64,000 bases of DNA from Pterois miles (GCA_947000775.1 CAMQGK010000144.1:14060001-14124000), one strand, 5' to 3'; positions 24,988 through 35,280 are shown, counted from the first letter of the stretch. The notes: a model not told the origin generated them from the sequence alone. Made by a program: numbers and translations.

Positions 24988-25398
24988 TTAAGCTCGCTCT
25001 CCGCGGATGCGACGGGCCAGCTGGATGTCTTTGGGCATGATGGTGACCCTCTTGGCGTGGATGGCGCACAGGTTGGTGTCCTCAAACAGGCCGACCAGGT
25101 AAGCCTCGCTGGACTCCTGCAGAGCCATGACAGCGGAGCTCTGGAAGCGCAGGTCGGTCTTGAAATCCTGAGCGATTTCTCTCACCAGGCGCTGGAAGGG
25201 CAGCTTGCGGATCAGCAGCTCCGTGGATTTCTGGTAGCGACGGATCTCTCTCAGAGCCACGGTACCGGGCCTGTAACGGTGAGGCTTCTTCACGCCGCCG
25301 GTGGCCGGGGCGCTCTTACGGGCAGCCTTGGTGGCCAGCTGCTTCCTGGGGGCTTTGCCTCCGGTGGATTTACGAGCGGTCTGCTTGGTTCTTGCCAT
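24988..25398 (-). CDS. Histone H3 (H3.2-like), unit 1
   Basis: 136 codons, intronless, complete. Core nucleosome subunit that pairs with H4. The N-tail has K4, K9, S10, K14, K27 and K36, Ala at 31, and the 87-90 signature is SAVM with Ser at 96 and one Cys at 110, which makes it the replication-coupled H3.2 type rather than H3.1 or H3.3. Position 95, normally Ala, is Ser (codons GAG TCC AGC). Divergently transcribed from H2A unit 1 with 339 bp between start codons; stem-loop follows. Expected to be expressed in S phase. The long frame on the opposite strand is a shadow. Confidence 0.98.
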   Translation of the reverse strand: MARTKQTARKSTGGKAPRKQLATKAARKSAPATGGVKKPHRYRPGTVALREIRRYQKSTELLIRKLPFQRLVREIAQDFKTDLRFQSSAVMALQESSEAYLVGLFEDTNLCAIHAKRVTIMPKDIQLARRIRGERA

Positions 25399-25737
25399 GA
25401 CTTCTTCTTTCTCTGATCAGGAGATGTAGTAGCTACAATGAAGAGACCCGCTGCTCTTAAACTGTGGGACCGGCTGTGAAATGGTGACGCCGCTTCAGAC
25501 CTCCGCCTCTGATTGGTGAGGGGCTCCTCCTGGAGCTCAGCACCGCCTAGAGGAGCGACCCAGCGCCCGAATGTCCGCTGCTTATTGGTGGCTCGTCCTC
25601 TGCTGGTCGGTCTGCTGGAAGCCTCTTTTCTGGTTGGTCGGTCAGGATCAGTCCCGCGCTCCGCTGACATATAAAGGAGGGTTTGTGCTGCTAGAGCGAC
25701 ACTTTTCATTAGTCTCGACTATAGAAAGCATCTGAAA
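25399..25737. promoter_or_regulatory. Bidirectional H3/H2A promoter, unit 1
   Basis: H2A TATA box TATAAA at 25,670-25,675 (+). H3 TATA-like TTTAAG at 25,456-25,461 (-). Two CCAAT boxes oriented toward H3 at 25,510-25,514 and 25,584-25,588, plus CCAACCAG-like motifs near 25,630. The whole interval is conserved in the other three units. It also happens to be open for about 139 codons on the minus strand, which I treat as chance. Confidence 0.85.
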
Positions 25738-26124
25738 ATGAGCGGAAGGGGTAAAACCGGCGGAAAAGCCAGAGCAAAGGCAAAGACCCGCTCTTCCCGT
25801 GCTGGACTCCAGTTCCCAGTCGGTCGTGTTCACAGGCTGCTGCGTAAAGGCAACTATGCGCAGCGTGTGGGTGCCGGCGCCCCCGTCTACTTGGCGGCTG
25901 TGCTGGAGTACCTGACCGCTGAGATCCTGGAGTTGGCTGGAAACGCTGCCCGCGACAACAAGAAGACCCGTATCATCCCCCGTCACCTGCAGCTGGCTGT
26001 CCGCAACGACGAGGAGCTCAACAAGCTGCTGGGCGGAGTGACCATCGCTCAGGGCGGCGTGCTGCCCAACATCCAGGCTGTTCTGCTGCCCAAGAAGACC
26101 GAGAAGGCCGCCAAGTCCAAGTAA
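25738..26124 (+). CDS. Histone H2A, unit 1
   Basis: 128 codons, intronless. Pairs with H2B in the nucleosome. Canonical fold with the acidic patch residues (E56, E61, E64, D90, E91, E92) intact. N-terminus SGRGKTGGKARAKAK and C-terminus KKTEKAAKSK; no SQE[Y/F] end, so not H2A.X. Fish-type substitutions relative to mammalian H2A are Thr6, Gln41 in the L1 loop and Val87. Silent difference from other units: a TTG Leu codon in the VYLAA segment. Shares its promoter with H3. Confidence 0.98.
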   Translation: MSGRGKTGGKARAKAKTRSSRAGLQFPVGRVHRLLRKGNYAQRVGAGAPVYLAAVLEYLTAEILELAGNAARDNKKTRIIPRHLQLAVRNDEELNKLLGGVTIAQGGVLPNIQAVLLPKKTEKAAKSK

Positions 26125-26165
26125 AGCTGGACACTGGCTGACTGCTGGAAACCAGACCCCCAAAA

Positions 26166-26181
26166 GGCTCTTTTAAGAGCC
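26166..26181 (+). terminator. Histone 3' stem-loop, H2A unit 1
   Basis: GGCTCTTTTAAGAGCC, 41 nt after the stop, followed by the purine-rich GATAAAGAGCT, a likely U7 downstream element. Confidence 0.97.
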
Positions 26182-26760
26182 AACCACTCCGCAGATAAAG
26201 AGCTCTGTTCCTCATGTCTCTAATGTATCAACGAAAAGTAAAGCTTCTCAATATCCGTTATAAGTAACAAAATAAAGAGGATTATTATTATTATTATTAT
26301 TTATTGTTATTATTATTATTATTATTCTAACTGCGTCGTCAATAGCGGTAGACTATTGAATAATAAACTGGCTTATTAACAATATGTGTGAGACTGTTTC
26401 TGCTCAGAACAGGAACCTTTTTCTCCAGATTGTCTCATGATGGTGAGACACTGATAATTCACAGATCAGACTAGATACATATTGTCAACTGTACTCAAGT
26501 TAAAACCTGTCTGAGATGTTTTCATGGTTCATTTCATTTATGTGGGACATTTGTCATAATACTGTAAATGTGTTAATCTATCTCAACATTCAGAACTAAT
26601 GCGTTCATAATCTGACCACCATCTTTATCATTTTTTTTCTTATGGCTGCGACTAAATATTATTTTCATTATCAATCACTCTTAAATTTTTTTTTTTATCT
26701 TAAATGTCTTTACTTCCTGTTGTCAATAAATCACTCACACCTCTGCTCCCTGCAGTAAAT
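26182..26760. other. H2A-H2B spacer, unit 1
   Basis: Short spacer with an (ATT)n tract at 26,281-26,325. It lacks the Tc1-like insertion found in the corresponding spacer of units 2/3 and 4. From about 26,700 it is homologous to 42,480-42,420 (inverted) and to the right edge of the window. Confidence 0.6.
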
Positions 26761-26810
26761 CAATGTGAGGTTAACTGTTCAGCGCATGCTCAGTCCCGCT
26801 CAGGAGAAAA

Positions 26811-26848
26811 CCAATGAGGTGAAAGGACCAGCACAGTGAGATTTGCAT
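26811..26848 (+). promoter_or_regulatory. H2B promoter elements, unit 1
   Basis: CCAAT at 26,811-26,815 and a perfect octamer ATTTGCAT at 26,841-26,848, the Oct-1/OCA-S site that drives S-phase H2B transcription, about 70 bp upstream of the start codon. Confidence 0.85.
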
Positions 26849-26916
26849 TTAGTGGACACAAATGGACCACCCTGAGTTTAGAGAGGCATCGTCAGACCCA
26901 GAACTGATAGTGAATC

Positions 26917-27291
26917 ATGCCGGACGCAACAGTCAAAGCGCCCAAGAAGGGCTCAAAGAAAGCCGTGTCTAAGAGCGTCAGCAAGACCGGCAAGAAGAAG
27001 AGAAAGACCAGGAAGGAGAGCTACGCCATCTACGTGTACAAGGTGCTGAAGCAGGTCCACCCGGACACCGGTATCTCGTCCAAAGCCATGGGCATCATGA
27101 ACTCCTTCGTGGGCGACATCTTTGAGCGCATCGCCGGCGAGGCCTCCCGTCTGGCTCACTACAACAAGCGCTCCACCATCACTTCCAGGGAGATCCAGAC
27201 CGCTGTCCGCCTGCTGCTGCCCGGTGAGCTGGCGAAGCACGCTGTGTCTGAGGGAACCAAGGCCGTGACCAAGTACACCAGCTCCAAGTAA
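26917..27291 (+). CDS. Histone H2B, unit 1
   Basis: 124 codons, intronless. The Lys-rich N-tail is followed by the histone fold (KESYAIYVYKVLKQVHPDTG) and C-terminal AVTKYTSSK with the ubiquitination lysine. In the segment MNSFVxDIFERIAGEA the variable residue (66 counting Met, equivalent to human Asn67) is Gly (GGC) here, Ser in units 2 and 3, Asn in most H2Bs. Encoded in tandem with H2A on the same strand, 793 bp downstream. Confidence 0.98.
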   Translation: MPDATVKAPKKGSKKAVSKSVSKTGKKKRKTRKESYAIYVYKVLKQVHPDTGISSKAMGIMNSFVGDIFERIAGEASRLAHYNKRSTITSREIQTAVRLLLPGELAKHAVSEGTKAVTKYTSSK

Positions 27292-27317
27292 ACCTGCTGA
27301 TCAACCAGCAACACAAA

Positions 27318-27333
27318 GGCTCTTTTAAGAGCC
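27318..27333 (+). terminator. Histone 3' stem-loop, H2B unit 1
   Basis: GGCTCTTTTAAGAGCC, 26 nt after the stop, followed by CTAAAGATATGATCC, conserved in units 2 and 3. Confidence 0.97.
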
Positions 27334-27524
27334 ACCCACTACCTCTAAAGATATGATCCTGTTTTAGTAATAATAGTTCAGAACTCTGTCGTGACCAATT
27401 TGGTGAAACCATGTATACCGGATTGCTTAATGAAACGAATCATTTCTTTAATAAACATAGTCCACAATGTTCGTTAATGCAATGCAAGTATTAGTGATAA
27501 GAATACTGCCTTTTTAAAGTCAAC

Positions 27525-28150
27525 TGGTCCTTGGCTCGGCTCCCAAGAGGCTTTTCAAATGTGTTTCTTGCTCAAATTAATTTCTAAGCAGTTAGAATGT
27601 AAAATTACTATAACGCATTAAAAATGCATTGTTTTATTACTCACACAGTGCTTCAAAAATAAATTATAAAATGCAACAAACTTACTATATACAATAGAAC
27701 TATTCTAAACTTTAAAGCTTTTTTTCCCTACTATACAAATTTAAAGCGAAACAACAGGATCACTGCAAAACAACATGGGATGATGTTTCTGGAGTGTTTT
27801 CCTACTCGTGCATACATTGGATTGAGTACATGAGCAAACCTGAATCCTTCAGCATCCATTCCTGAAATCAAATGTGATCATTTTAGCCAGCTGTAATGTA
27901 AAAACTGTCTCAGCTCTGCGTTGTAGGTTTAGGTGGTTGTGGTGGTCTACTGCATGATGCTGTAGACGCTGCAGTAATATCGGGTTCAGTTGCTTGTGTT
28001 TTATCTTCCGTCGTAGGGATGGAGGACAGTTCTCATGTGGCTGTGAAGGTTTGGAGCTGGCTCGATAAGGGATTTTTTTCTAGCAGACTCTACACTCTGC
28101 CTTTGTGTTGTCAATAAAATTGAAAGCGGCTCCCAATCAGTAGCTGGCGA
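27525..28150 (-). mobile_element. Degraded hAT element copy, H2B-H1 spacer of unit 1
   Basis: Reverse-complement similarity to the complete hAT at 51,731-53,387: subterminal CGGCTCCCAAGAGG, a stretch like its ALDFHPF..GFRKFIHALNP coding region (GAATCCTTCAGCATCC side), CACCACAACCACCTAAAC, and the BED-finger segment CAATAAAATTGAAA..CACTCTGCCTTTGTG. Terminal repeats are eroded and the nested LINE of the unit 3 copy is absent, so this is an independent, older or separately decayed copy. Confidence 0.7.
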
Positions 28151-28514
28151 TAATTTCACACATCAGTATTAAATCTACAAAATGATTCCTATCAGATGGC
28201 ATCTGTTCAACATCCACTAGATCCCACAAACTATATAGTTCAATTTATAGTTCAATATGCTAATTTTGAACACGTAGCCCTGTCTCATCATTAACTGTCG
28301 GTATAAATCTAGTATGCTGTAGGTGTACATCTATCAGTCACAGCACAAAATCTGGATTTCTGAAGAAAATCAAGCATTGATGCCAGAAAGCTTGACTGCA
28401 TTTGATTAGTAGACATGTTTACATCTGTTTTTGGTGGTAGTTGGATTTGTTTAACACACATTCACCATAAAGTCTCATCAAATGTTATGTTATAGATATA
28501 ATCCAAATACTGAG

Positions 28515-28551
<37 letters not shown>

Positions 28552-28610
28552 TCTGCTTTTAATGATAGCAGTGGGACTAAAGAGGAAATCTGTCTCTGAG
28601 GATGATGTGG
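28151..28610. other. Spacer before H1 3' end, unit 1
   Basis: Non-coding, with an (AC)n microsatellite at 28,519-28,549. Nothing else recognised. Confidence 0.5.
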
Positions 28611-28611
28611 T

Positions 28612-28627
28612 GGCTCTTAAAAGAGCC
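28612..28627 (-). terminator. Histone 3' stem-loop, H1 unit 1
   Basis: GGCTCTTTTAAGAGCC on the minus strand, 35 nt after the H1 stop codon. Confidence 0.97.
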
Positions 28628-28662
28628 TTTTTGTCGGAGTGTTTGTCATCAGACTGAAGAGC

Positions 28663-29265
28663 TCACTTCTTCTTGGCTGCTGCTTTCTTGGCTTTGGGTT
28701 TAGCGACCTTCTTAGCGGGGGCTTTCTTGGCTGCAGGGGCCTTTTTCACCACCTTCTTGGGACTCTTGGTGGCCTTCTTGGGGCTCTTAGTCGCCTTCTT
28801 GGGGCTCTTGGCGGGTTTCTTGGCCGCTGCGGGTTTCTTGGCCTTCTTCGGGGATTTCTTTGCGGCTGCTGGCTTCTTGACGGTTTTGGGCTTTTTGGCC
28901 GCTGCGGGTTTCTTGGCTGCGGGCTTCTTGGCTTTAGGAGCGGCTTTCTTGGCCGGTTTCTCTACAGCCTTCTTGCTGATCTTGAAGGAGCCGGAGGCCC
29001 CGGTCCCCTTGACCTGGACCAGAGTCCCCTTAGCAACCAGGCTCTTGATGGCGGTCTTGACGCGGGCCTTGTTCTTGTCCACATCGTAGCCTCCGGCAGC
29101 CAGAGCCTTCTTGAGGGCGGCCGCAGACACGCCGCTCCGCTCTTTGGATGCGGCCACAGTTTTCACGATGAGCTCACTGACGCTGGGGCCAGTCTTCGGT
29201 TTGGAAACCTTCTTCTTGGCTGCTTTGGCCGGCGCGGCGGCTGGAGCTGGAGCTACTTCTGCCAT
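28663..29265 (-). CDS. Linker histone H1, unit 1
   Basis: 200 codons, intronless. Binds linker DNA at the nucleosome dyad. Short Ala/Pro tail (1-25), winged-helix globular domain from about 26 to 97 (GPSVSELIVKTVAASKERSG to GTGASGSFKI), then a Lys/Ala/Pro C-terminal tail with three SPKK motifs near its end, substrates for CDK and minor-groove binders. Val at residue 101. The 219- and 138-codon frames on the other strand are shadows of the GC-biased lysine-rich sequence. Confidence 0.98.
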   Translation of the reverse strand: MAEVAPAPAAAPAKAAKKKVSKPKTGPSVSELIVKTVAASKERSGVSAAALKKALAAGGYDVDKNKARVKTAIKSLVAKGTLVQVKGTGASGSFKISKKAVEKPAKKAAPKAKKPAAKKPAAAKKPKTVKKPAAAKKSPKKAKKPAAAKKPAKSPKKATKSPKKATKSPKKVVKKAPAAKKAPAKKVAKPKAKKAAAKKK

Positions 29266-29346
29266 TTTCTCCTCAGCTTGTGTTTGTACTCAGGATGAGA
29301 CGAGAGTCGGACTGGACTGTAGAGGAGCTCCGAGCGGGGGGCTGCA

Positions 29347-29427
29347 CTTAAACGCACCATGAGAACCGTGGAGACTCAACCCAGCCCGTGGCTCCTGTGT
29401 CCTCTGAAAGCCGGGCCACTTGTGTTT
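29347..29427 (-). promoter_or_regulatory. H1 promoter elements, unit 1
   Basis: On the minus strand the H1-specific box AAACACA (TGTGTTT at 29,421-29,427 on +) lies about 160 bp upstream of the start codon, with a TATA-like TTTAAG at 29,347-29,352. The same arrangement is present in units 2 and 3. Confidence 0.8.
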
Positions 29428-29429
29428 TC

Positions 29430-30300
29430 TCTCCACCGATAAAAGCCTCCAAAGTAAATGTGGGAGAAGTGCTGAAGGCTGACAGTGAAGGGAGCCGATA
29501 GCGGACTTGTGTCTCTTCATATTGAAGTCATGTAGAGCTCTGATGCTCTCTGCATTTTGTTTGGGGAGCCTCCAAACCTCACCTACTCACCGCCGTGGCC
29601 AGCGCTGCTCAGCGGCTTTTCTCCCTCTTTTCTCTCCTAAAATGCTGAAAAATGCATCAGAGCTCCGTGAAAAGCCGTTTTCCAGCTGACCCACATGTTT
29701 GTTCAGAGACTCAGTGTAAAAACAAGCATCTGCTGTCGATGAGTTTGTAATAAAGTGAAGTTATTGTGGAGCAGCAAACACACTGATGATGGTCGAGGCT
29801 GATGGTGCAGTTTAGCCAGACTTCCTATCAGAGCTGCTCGCTGTGACTGTGGACATGTCCTCTGCTGAGGACTGCTGTTATTAGAAATAGTTAATACTTC
29901 TAATATTAATGATCAAACACACTGACAGATAAATGTCGCCTCTCTGGAGCAGCATAATAAGAGGATTTAGATGTTACAGTAACACTGCTGTATTGATAAT
30001 GTCTATAGGTGCTGAATTGTGGAAAAGTGTTAAACGAGATAATTTGTGTTTTCTGCTGAAAATGACATTTGACAATGACATAGTACTGCAGTAGTAGTAG
30101 TAGTAGTAGTAGTAGTAGTCTTACCAGTATAATAATAATAATTTTTGTTGTTATTAAGCAATTACTCAAAATGATTCACTTTCAAACTTGGCACTGGTCT
30201 GAAAATGTACTATTTACATTATTTCCCCATTGTTTCATGCACGATGTAACATTATAAAAATGTTTATAATAATAATTATATACACACATTTGGGTTAAAT
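29430..30300. other. Conserved H1 upstream region, unit 1
   Basis: About 870 bp that is the reverse complement of 38,990-39,660 (unit 2) and 54,545-55,400 (unit 3). It includes a (TAG)n tract near 30,097-30,118. No gene; small frames (for example 29,906-30,169) recur only because the DNA is duplicated. Confidence 0.7.
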
Positions 30301-30436
30301 TAGAAACAGATTAAAATAATTTTTGTTGATGCTGTATTCTGCCTCCTCAATTCTCCTTTTTTTTTTTTTTTTTTTTTTTAATTTTTCCTCCTTTGTCTTT
30401 TCCTGTAGAGTCCAAGGGAAAGTCAGACTGGATAAA

Positions 30437-31165
30437 TTAAGATAAGATAAGATAAGATAAGATGAACCTTTATTAATCCCCGGAGGGAAATTCGGGTGTC
30501 TTAGCAGCATCAACAGTATAGATAAATACAGTACAGTAAAAAGTAAAAAGTAAAAGAGAAGGTGCAGTGAATGAAATAAGGTGCAATGAAGAAAATTGAC
30601 AGTAAAATAAATAACAGTAACAGTAATAAGTAAAGTGCAGCAGGTGGTGAGTATTGTATATGCACAGCATATGTATATGTAATGATATAACTATATGTAA
30701 TATATACATTTGGAATAAATATGGAGCAGATGATCAGAGTCACATGGAGGTCAGACCTTGGTTATGGAGCCTGATGGCCACCAAAAGAAAGGACTGACCC
30801 AGACGGTTTGTAGTGTGCCGAGGGGGGATCAGTCTCTGGCTGAATGTACTCCTCATCTGGACCAGTTGGTCATAGAGGGGGTGGGAGGGGTTCTTCAGAA
30901 TAGACTCCAGCTTCCTCCTGGTCCTCCCCTCTGCCACCACCTCCAGACTGTCCAGCTCACATCCAACCACAGACCCAGCCCTCCTCACCAGTTTGTTCAG
31001 TTTGGTGGCATCTCTGGTGCTGATGCCACCCCCCCCAACATACCACGGCGAAGAACAGAAAGCTGGCTACTACAGACTGGTAAAACATCTGAAGTAGCCT
31101 GTTGCACACGTTGAAGGTCCTCAGCCTTCTCAGGAAGAACAGAATTAGAAAAAGAATTAGAAAAA
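30437..31165 (-). mobile_element. LINE 3'-end fragment in H1-H4 spacer, unit 1
   Basis: (AAGAT)n at about 30,441-30,461 followed by TGAACCTTTATTAATCCCC marks the 3' end. The minus strand encodes the C-terminal LINE motif (RRAGSVVGCELDSLEVV, then HPLYDQLVQMRSTFSQRL and LLVAIRLHNQGL). 5' truncated. Nearly identical to 52,108-52,657 in unit 3 but reaching about 150 bp further 5'. Confidence 0.85.
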
Positions 31166-31290
31166 GCCCTTAATATGTATGGACTTGAAAACAAAAAAAA
31201 AAACAAAACACCTCAGCTTTGGTCAACTAATACAAAGCAGCATTATGTTATTAAAATAGGAATTCAACTCTTTATGTTGACTAGGTGGGT

Positions 31291-31306
31291 GGCCCTTAAA
31301 AGGACC
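31291..31306 (-). terminator. Histone 3' stem-loop, H4 unit 1
   Basis: GGTCCTTTTAAGGGCC on the minus strand: the H4 version with a T-G pair in the stem and TTTA loop. It ends 29 nt after the H4 stop. Confidence 0.96.
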
Positions 31307-31335
31307 TTTGGTTGTACTGAGTGACCAGTTGGTGT

Positions 31336-31656
<321 letters not shown>

Positions 31657-31700
31657 TCAACGTCTTTCTACACAACAGTAAACGCTGCTGGGTTCATAGG

Positions 31701-31730
31701 TATTTAAAGCCTGTCTGAGGACGTGATTGA
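31701..31730 (-). promoter_or_regulatory. H4 promoter, unit 1
   Basis: Minus strand TTTAAATA TATA box (31,701-31,708) preceded by TTCAATCACGTCCTCAGAC, close to the vertebrate H4 site II (TTCAATCTGGTCCG) bound by HINFP. Conserved in all four units. Confidence 0.8.
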
Positions 31731-32127
31731 AGACAGAGGTGGAGCTTTTCTTCTTTGTTTTTTCACGGTTGATGGTGAAATCTTTGGTTCATTAGCGCCA
31801 CCTACTGAACAACAGCATGAATCAGGGACAGCATGTCTCCTGTAAGACTTGTTGATTACAGACAAGAGAAAGTGAAACGTTTTGTTCTCAGTAAAGTACT
31901 TTATACTAAAGTACAGTAACAAGAACAATCATGATGTAGAGAAACCAGCAGATGTTATAGTGGATATTCTGTCTGTTGTACTAGTTTCTTTAAGTCTCTT
32001 TCATAGTATTCATGTATCTTTATCTGTAATTAATCATAGTTAGTGGAGAAAACATTTACATAGTTTGGCTTTGCTTCATTTCTGGAGTGTTTGAGTTCAA
32101 ATTAAAGAAAATATATGAAACCAAAAT

Positions 32128-33990
32128 GATCAGCAGACTTTACTGCGTCATGTTCTCAATAAAGTACTTTGTGCTGAAGTACAGTCTCGGGACAATCAGG
32201 GTGTGACTCTGTACCAGCTTGTCGTTTTTAAATCTGCCGAGACCAACAAAGAGAGATGTGGGTCTGGCCGTCTTTTATAGGAACAATCACAAATGTTCAT
32301 CAGCTGCCTTTTAACACATCCAGCAGTCAGGATTATAGAATCACTCTGTACTGTTCTGGGTATCCAGTGTTCAGAGAAGCTCTACTGTGGCTTCATGAGT
32401 CTCCCCACCTCAGATTTCTAATTTAATTAGTAATGATAATATTATAAATTAAATACACAGTGGTGCTGTGGTTAGCACTGAAGCCTCACCTCACAGGTCA
32501 CAGGTTCAAATCCAGCTTTGGGTCCTTGTGTGGAGTTTGCATGTTCTCCCCGTGTTAGCGTGATTTTTCTCCCGCTTCCTCCCACAGTCCAAAGACCTGC
32601 AGGTTAATTAATGACTCTAAATTGCCCATAGATGTGAACAGGAGTGTGAATACTTGTCTGAGAACTCTGCAGCAAATGGTCAATTATACAAACAACACAA
32701 GTTTTAAAGACTGTCTTGAAAATAGTTATTTTAAAGCTTTAAGAGCATGAACATGTGTTTAGTTTTAGTGGGACGTTCTCAGAAGAGCCTTTGAGCCAAA
32801 TCATGATGAAACACTGAAGACAGGCTGGTTAAGAAAACACTTGTTTTTGCTGGTTTCTAAAGAACTGCCAGACTTTACCTGAAAAATTTGTACATTTTAA
32901 ATGTATTTAAAGTAAATCATATCCCATCTGCTTATTCATTTTAGGGTTTATTTTATTTGGAGATATAAAAACATTTAACATTTATTTATGTTAGTACTCT
33001 GACCTGAGTAAAATTAATTTCTCTTTGGGGACAATAAGGACCATCTAATCTAATCTAATCTGATCTCCGCTAATTCAATCTAGTCTTATCTCAGATAATC
33101 TAATTTTGCCTTCAAAGTTTACTCATCATCTAAATTTCATTGGTCCAAAAAGATAACATTTGTTTTTTAAAAAAAGGAGTCAAATTCTTGTTAAAATTAT
33201 TAAACTATTTCATTTAGAGAAGAAAAAAAAATCACATATGGCATGTTTTATCATATTCCCTTTAGTCACGCTAGGATGTGTATGAGTTTCCATCGTAAAG
33301 TAAATTACAGTTCTTCGTGGATATTTATTTCCTGTTCGTTGTATCAGTTACATTGTAAAAGAGGTAACAGGTCTGATGAATTCATGTTGAATGTAACGGT
33401 CATTTCACATGGTGTTGTGTGTCCATCACTCAGCTTCTGGAATAATTGGGCTCAGCTTCAATCTAATAACCCTATTTAATATGTTAATGTTCAAAATCAG
33501 CATCAACAGACTTCAGCCAACATTTTGTTGTTACTGACTACAGAATGCATGGTTTTATACTGTAATGGCAGTCAAATTAAAAAATATAGTTTTAATGGAA
33601 GTCAATGAGGCATTTTGGCCACAGAGGTGTCCAGAGGGAGTATCTAACACTAGTGTATCTAACACAATATTGATGCAATCAAATCAGATTTGTATCTAAT
33701 CTTTGACATATCCAAGGCTCTAATCACCACCAATACCCCATTTACTGTTTATTATATAGAACACTTTTTTTTTTTTTTTGCATCTCACGTGGTGATCAAT
33801 GTGTTCATAACTTGCCCTCTGGAATAATTACTGCTGGGCGCAGTTTGATACTAATAATCCTACTGATCTCCTCTGCATAATGTTTTACTCTTATAAATAC
33901 ACAAGAAACTACCCTCTTTGGGAAGTTTTTCTAAAAAAAAAAAAAAAAAAAACACAACAACAACAACAACAACAAAAATCCCTTATGTCG
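32128..33990. other. Junction between unit 1 and inverted unit 2
   Basis: Homology to H4 upstream DNA of units 2 and 4 ends near 32,128; homology to H2A 3' flank begins near 34,000. Between them is unique DNA with a SINE fragment (32,460-32,660), a LINE-like tail with (AATCT)n at about 33,005-33,055, a poly-A and (CAA)n tract at 33,931-33,975. This is one of two points where array polarity flips. Confidence 0.65.
32460..32660 (+). repeat. tRNA-derived SINE fragment
   Basis: Contains GTGGTTAGCACTGAAG, B-box GGTTCAAATCC, TGTTCTCCCCGTGTTAGCG and CTCTAAATTGCCCATAG; 3' end missing. Same family as 11,106-11,460. Confidence 0.8.
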
Positions 33991-34040
33991 TCGATATATT
34001 GGAAACACGAGGATCAGAGCTCTTTATCTGCGGAGTGGTT

Positions 34041-34056
34041 GGCTCTTAAAAGAGCC
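34041..34056 (-). terminator. Histone 3' stem-loop, H2A unit 2
   Basis: GGCTCTTTTAAGAGCC on the minus strand, 41 nt after the stop, with AGATAAAGAGCTCTG downstream. Confidence 0.97.
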
Positions 34057-34097
34057 TTTTGGGGGTCTGCTTTCCAGCAGTCAGCCAGTGTCCAGCT

Positions 34098-34484
34098 TTA
34101 CTTGGACTTGGCGGCCTTCTCTGTCTTCTTGGGCAGCAGAACAGCCTGGATGTTGGGCAGCACGCCGCCCTGAGCGATGGTCACTCCGCCCAGCAGCTTG
34201 TTGAGCTCCTCGTCGTTGCGGACAGCCAGCTGCAGGTGACGGGGGATGATACGGGTCTTCTTGTTGTCGCGGGCAGCGTTTCCAGCCAACTCCAGGATCT
34301 CAGCGGTCAGGTACTCCAGCACAGCCGCCAGGTAGACGGGGGCGCCGGCACCCACACGCTGCGCATAGTTGCCTTTACGCAGAAGCCTGTGAACACGACC
34401 GACTGGGAACTGGAGTCCAGCACGGGAAGAGCGGGTCTTTGCCTTGGCTCTGGCTTTTCCGCCGGTTTTACCCCTTCCGCTCAT
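34098..34484 (-). CDS. Histone H2A, unit 2
   Basis: Encodes the same 128-residue H2A as the other units (Thr6, Gln41, Val87, KAAKSK end). Silent differences: a CTT Leu codon in HRLLRK and ACA for Thr in the KKTEK segment. Orientation is opposite to unit 1, and it is the first gene after the polarity flip. Divergent from H3 unit 2. Confidence 0.98.
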   Translation of the reverse strand: MSGRGKTGGKARAKAKTRSSRAGLQFPVGRVHRLLRKGNYAQRVGAGAPVYLAAVLEYLTAEILELAGNAARDNKKTRIIPRHLQLAVRNDEELNKLLGGVTIAQGGVLPNIQAVLLPKKTEKAAKSK

Positions 34485-34823
34485 TTTCAGATGTTTTCTA
34501 TAGTTGAGACTAATGAAAAGTGTCGATTCAACCGCACAAACCCTCCTTTATATGTCAGCGGAGCGCGGGACTGATCCTGACCGACCAACCAGAAAAGAGG
34601 CTTCCAGCAGACCGACCAGCAGAGGACGAGCCACCAATAAGCAGCGCACATTCGGGCGCTGGGTCGCTCCTCTAGGCGGTGCTGAGCTCCAGGAGGAGCC
34701 CCTCACCAATCAGAGGCGGAGGTCTGAAGCGGCGTCACCATTTCACAGCCGGTCCCACAGTTTAAGAGCAGCGGGTCTCTTCATTGTAGCTACTACATCT
34801 CCTGATCAGAGAAAGAAGAAGTC
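34485..34823. promoter_or_regulatory. Bidirectional H2A/H3 promoter, unit 2
   Basis: H2A TATA (TTTATA on + at 34,547-34,552), CCAAT boxes facing H3 at 34,634-34,638 and 34,706-34,710, H3 TATA-like TTTAAG at 34,761-34,766. The H2A TATA context TATAAAGGAGG is shared with unit 1, unlike units 3 and 4. Confidence 0.85.
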
Positions 34824-35234
34824 ATGGCAAGAACCAAGCAGACCGCTCGTAAATCCACCGGAGGCAAAGCCCCCAGGAAGCAGCTGGCCACCAAGGCTGC
34901 CCGTAAGAGCGCCCCGGCCACCGGCGGCGTGAAGAAGCCTCACCGTTACAGGCCCGGTACCGTGGCTCTGAGAGAGATCCGTCGCTACCAGAAATCCACG
35001 GAGCTGCTGATCCGCAAGCTGCCCTTCCAGCGCCTGGTGAGAGAAATCGCTCAGGATTTCAAGACCGACCTGCGCTTCCAGAGCTCCGCTGTCATGGCTC
35101 TGCAGGAGTCCAGCGAGGCTTACCTGGTCGGCCTGTTTGAGGACACCAACCTGTGCGCCATCCACGCCAAGAGGGTCACCATCATGCCCAAAGACATCCA
35201 GCTGGCCCGTCGCATCCGCGGAGAGCGAGCTTAA
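34824..35234 (+). CDS. Histone H3 (H3.2-like), unit 2
   Basis: 136 codons, protein identical to the other three H3 genes, including Ser95 (GAG TCC AGC) and Cys110. The start is fixed by MARTKQTAR and the short 5'UTR after AAGAAGAAGTC. Followed by a stem-loop and, 400 bp on, by a second partial copy of its own 3' flank (see findings). Confidence 0.98.
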   Translation: MARTKQTARKSTGGKAPRKQLATKAARKSAPATGGVKKPHRYRPGTVALREIRRYQKSTELLIRKLPFQRLVREIAQDFKTDLRFQSSAVMALQESSEAYLVGLFEDTNLCAIHAKRVTIMPKDIQLARRIRGERA

Positions 35235-35264
35235 AGTGTCTGCTGCTGCTCCACCAACCACAAC

Positions 35265-35280
35265 GGCTCTTTTAAGAGCC
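35265..35280 (+). terminator. Histone 3' stem-loop, H3 unit 2
   Basis: GGCTCTTTTAAGAGCC, 30 nt after the stop; followed by ACCTCACTCTACAATGAAGGGCTC. Confidence 0.97.

Noticed and set aside
25290..25709. Open frame of about 139 codons through the H3/H2A shared promoter, repeated at 34,504, 46,060 and 61,942
   Set aside because: It recurs only because the promoter is conserved between units, overlaps CCAAT and TATA elements, runs into the H3 coding region in a different frame and shows no protein family.
28639..29298. Long frames opposite H1 (219, 138 and similar codons), and frames of 158-179 codons opposite H3, 171 opposite H2A, 128 opposite H4
   Set aside because: Shadows created by strong codon bias in histone genes; no start context, no family, and they vary at the ends between units.
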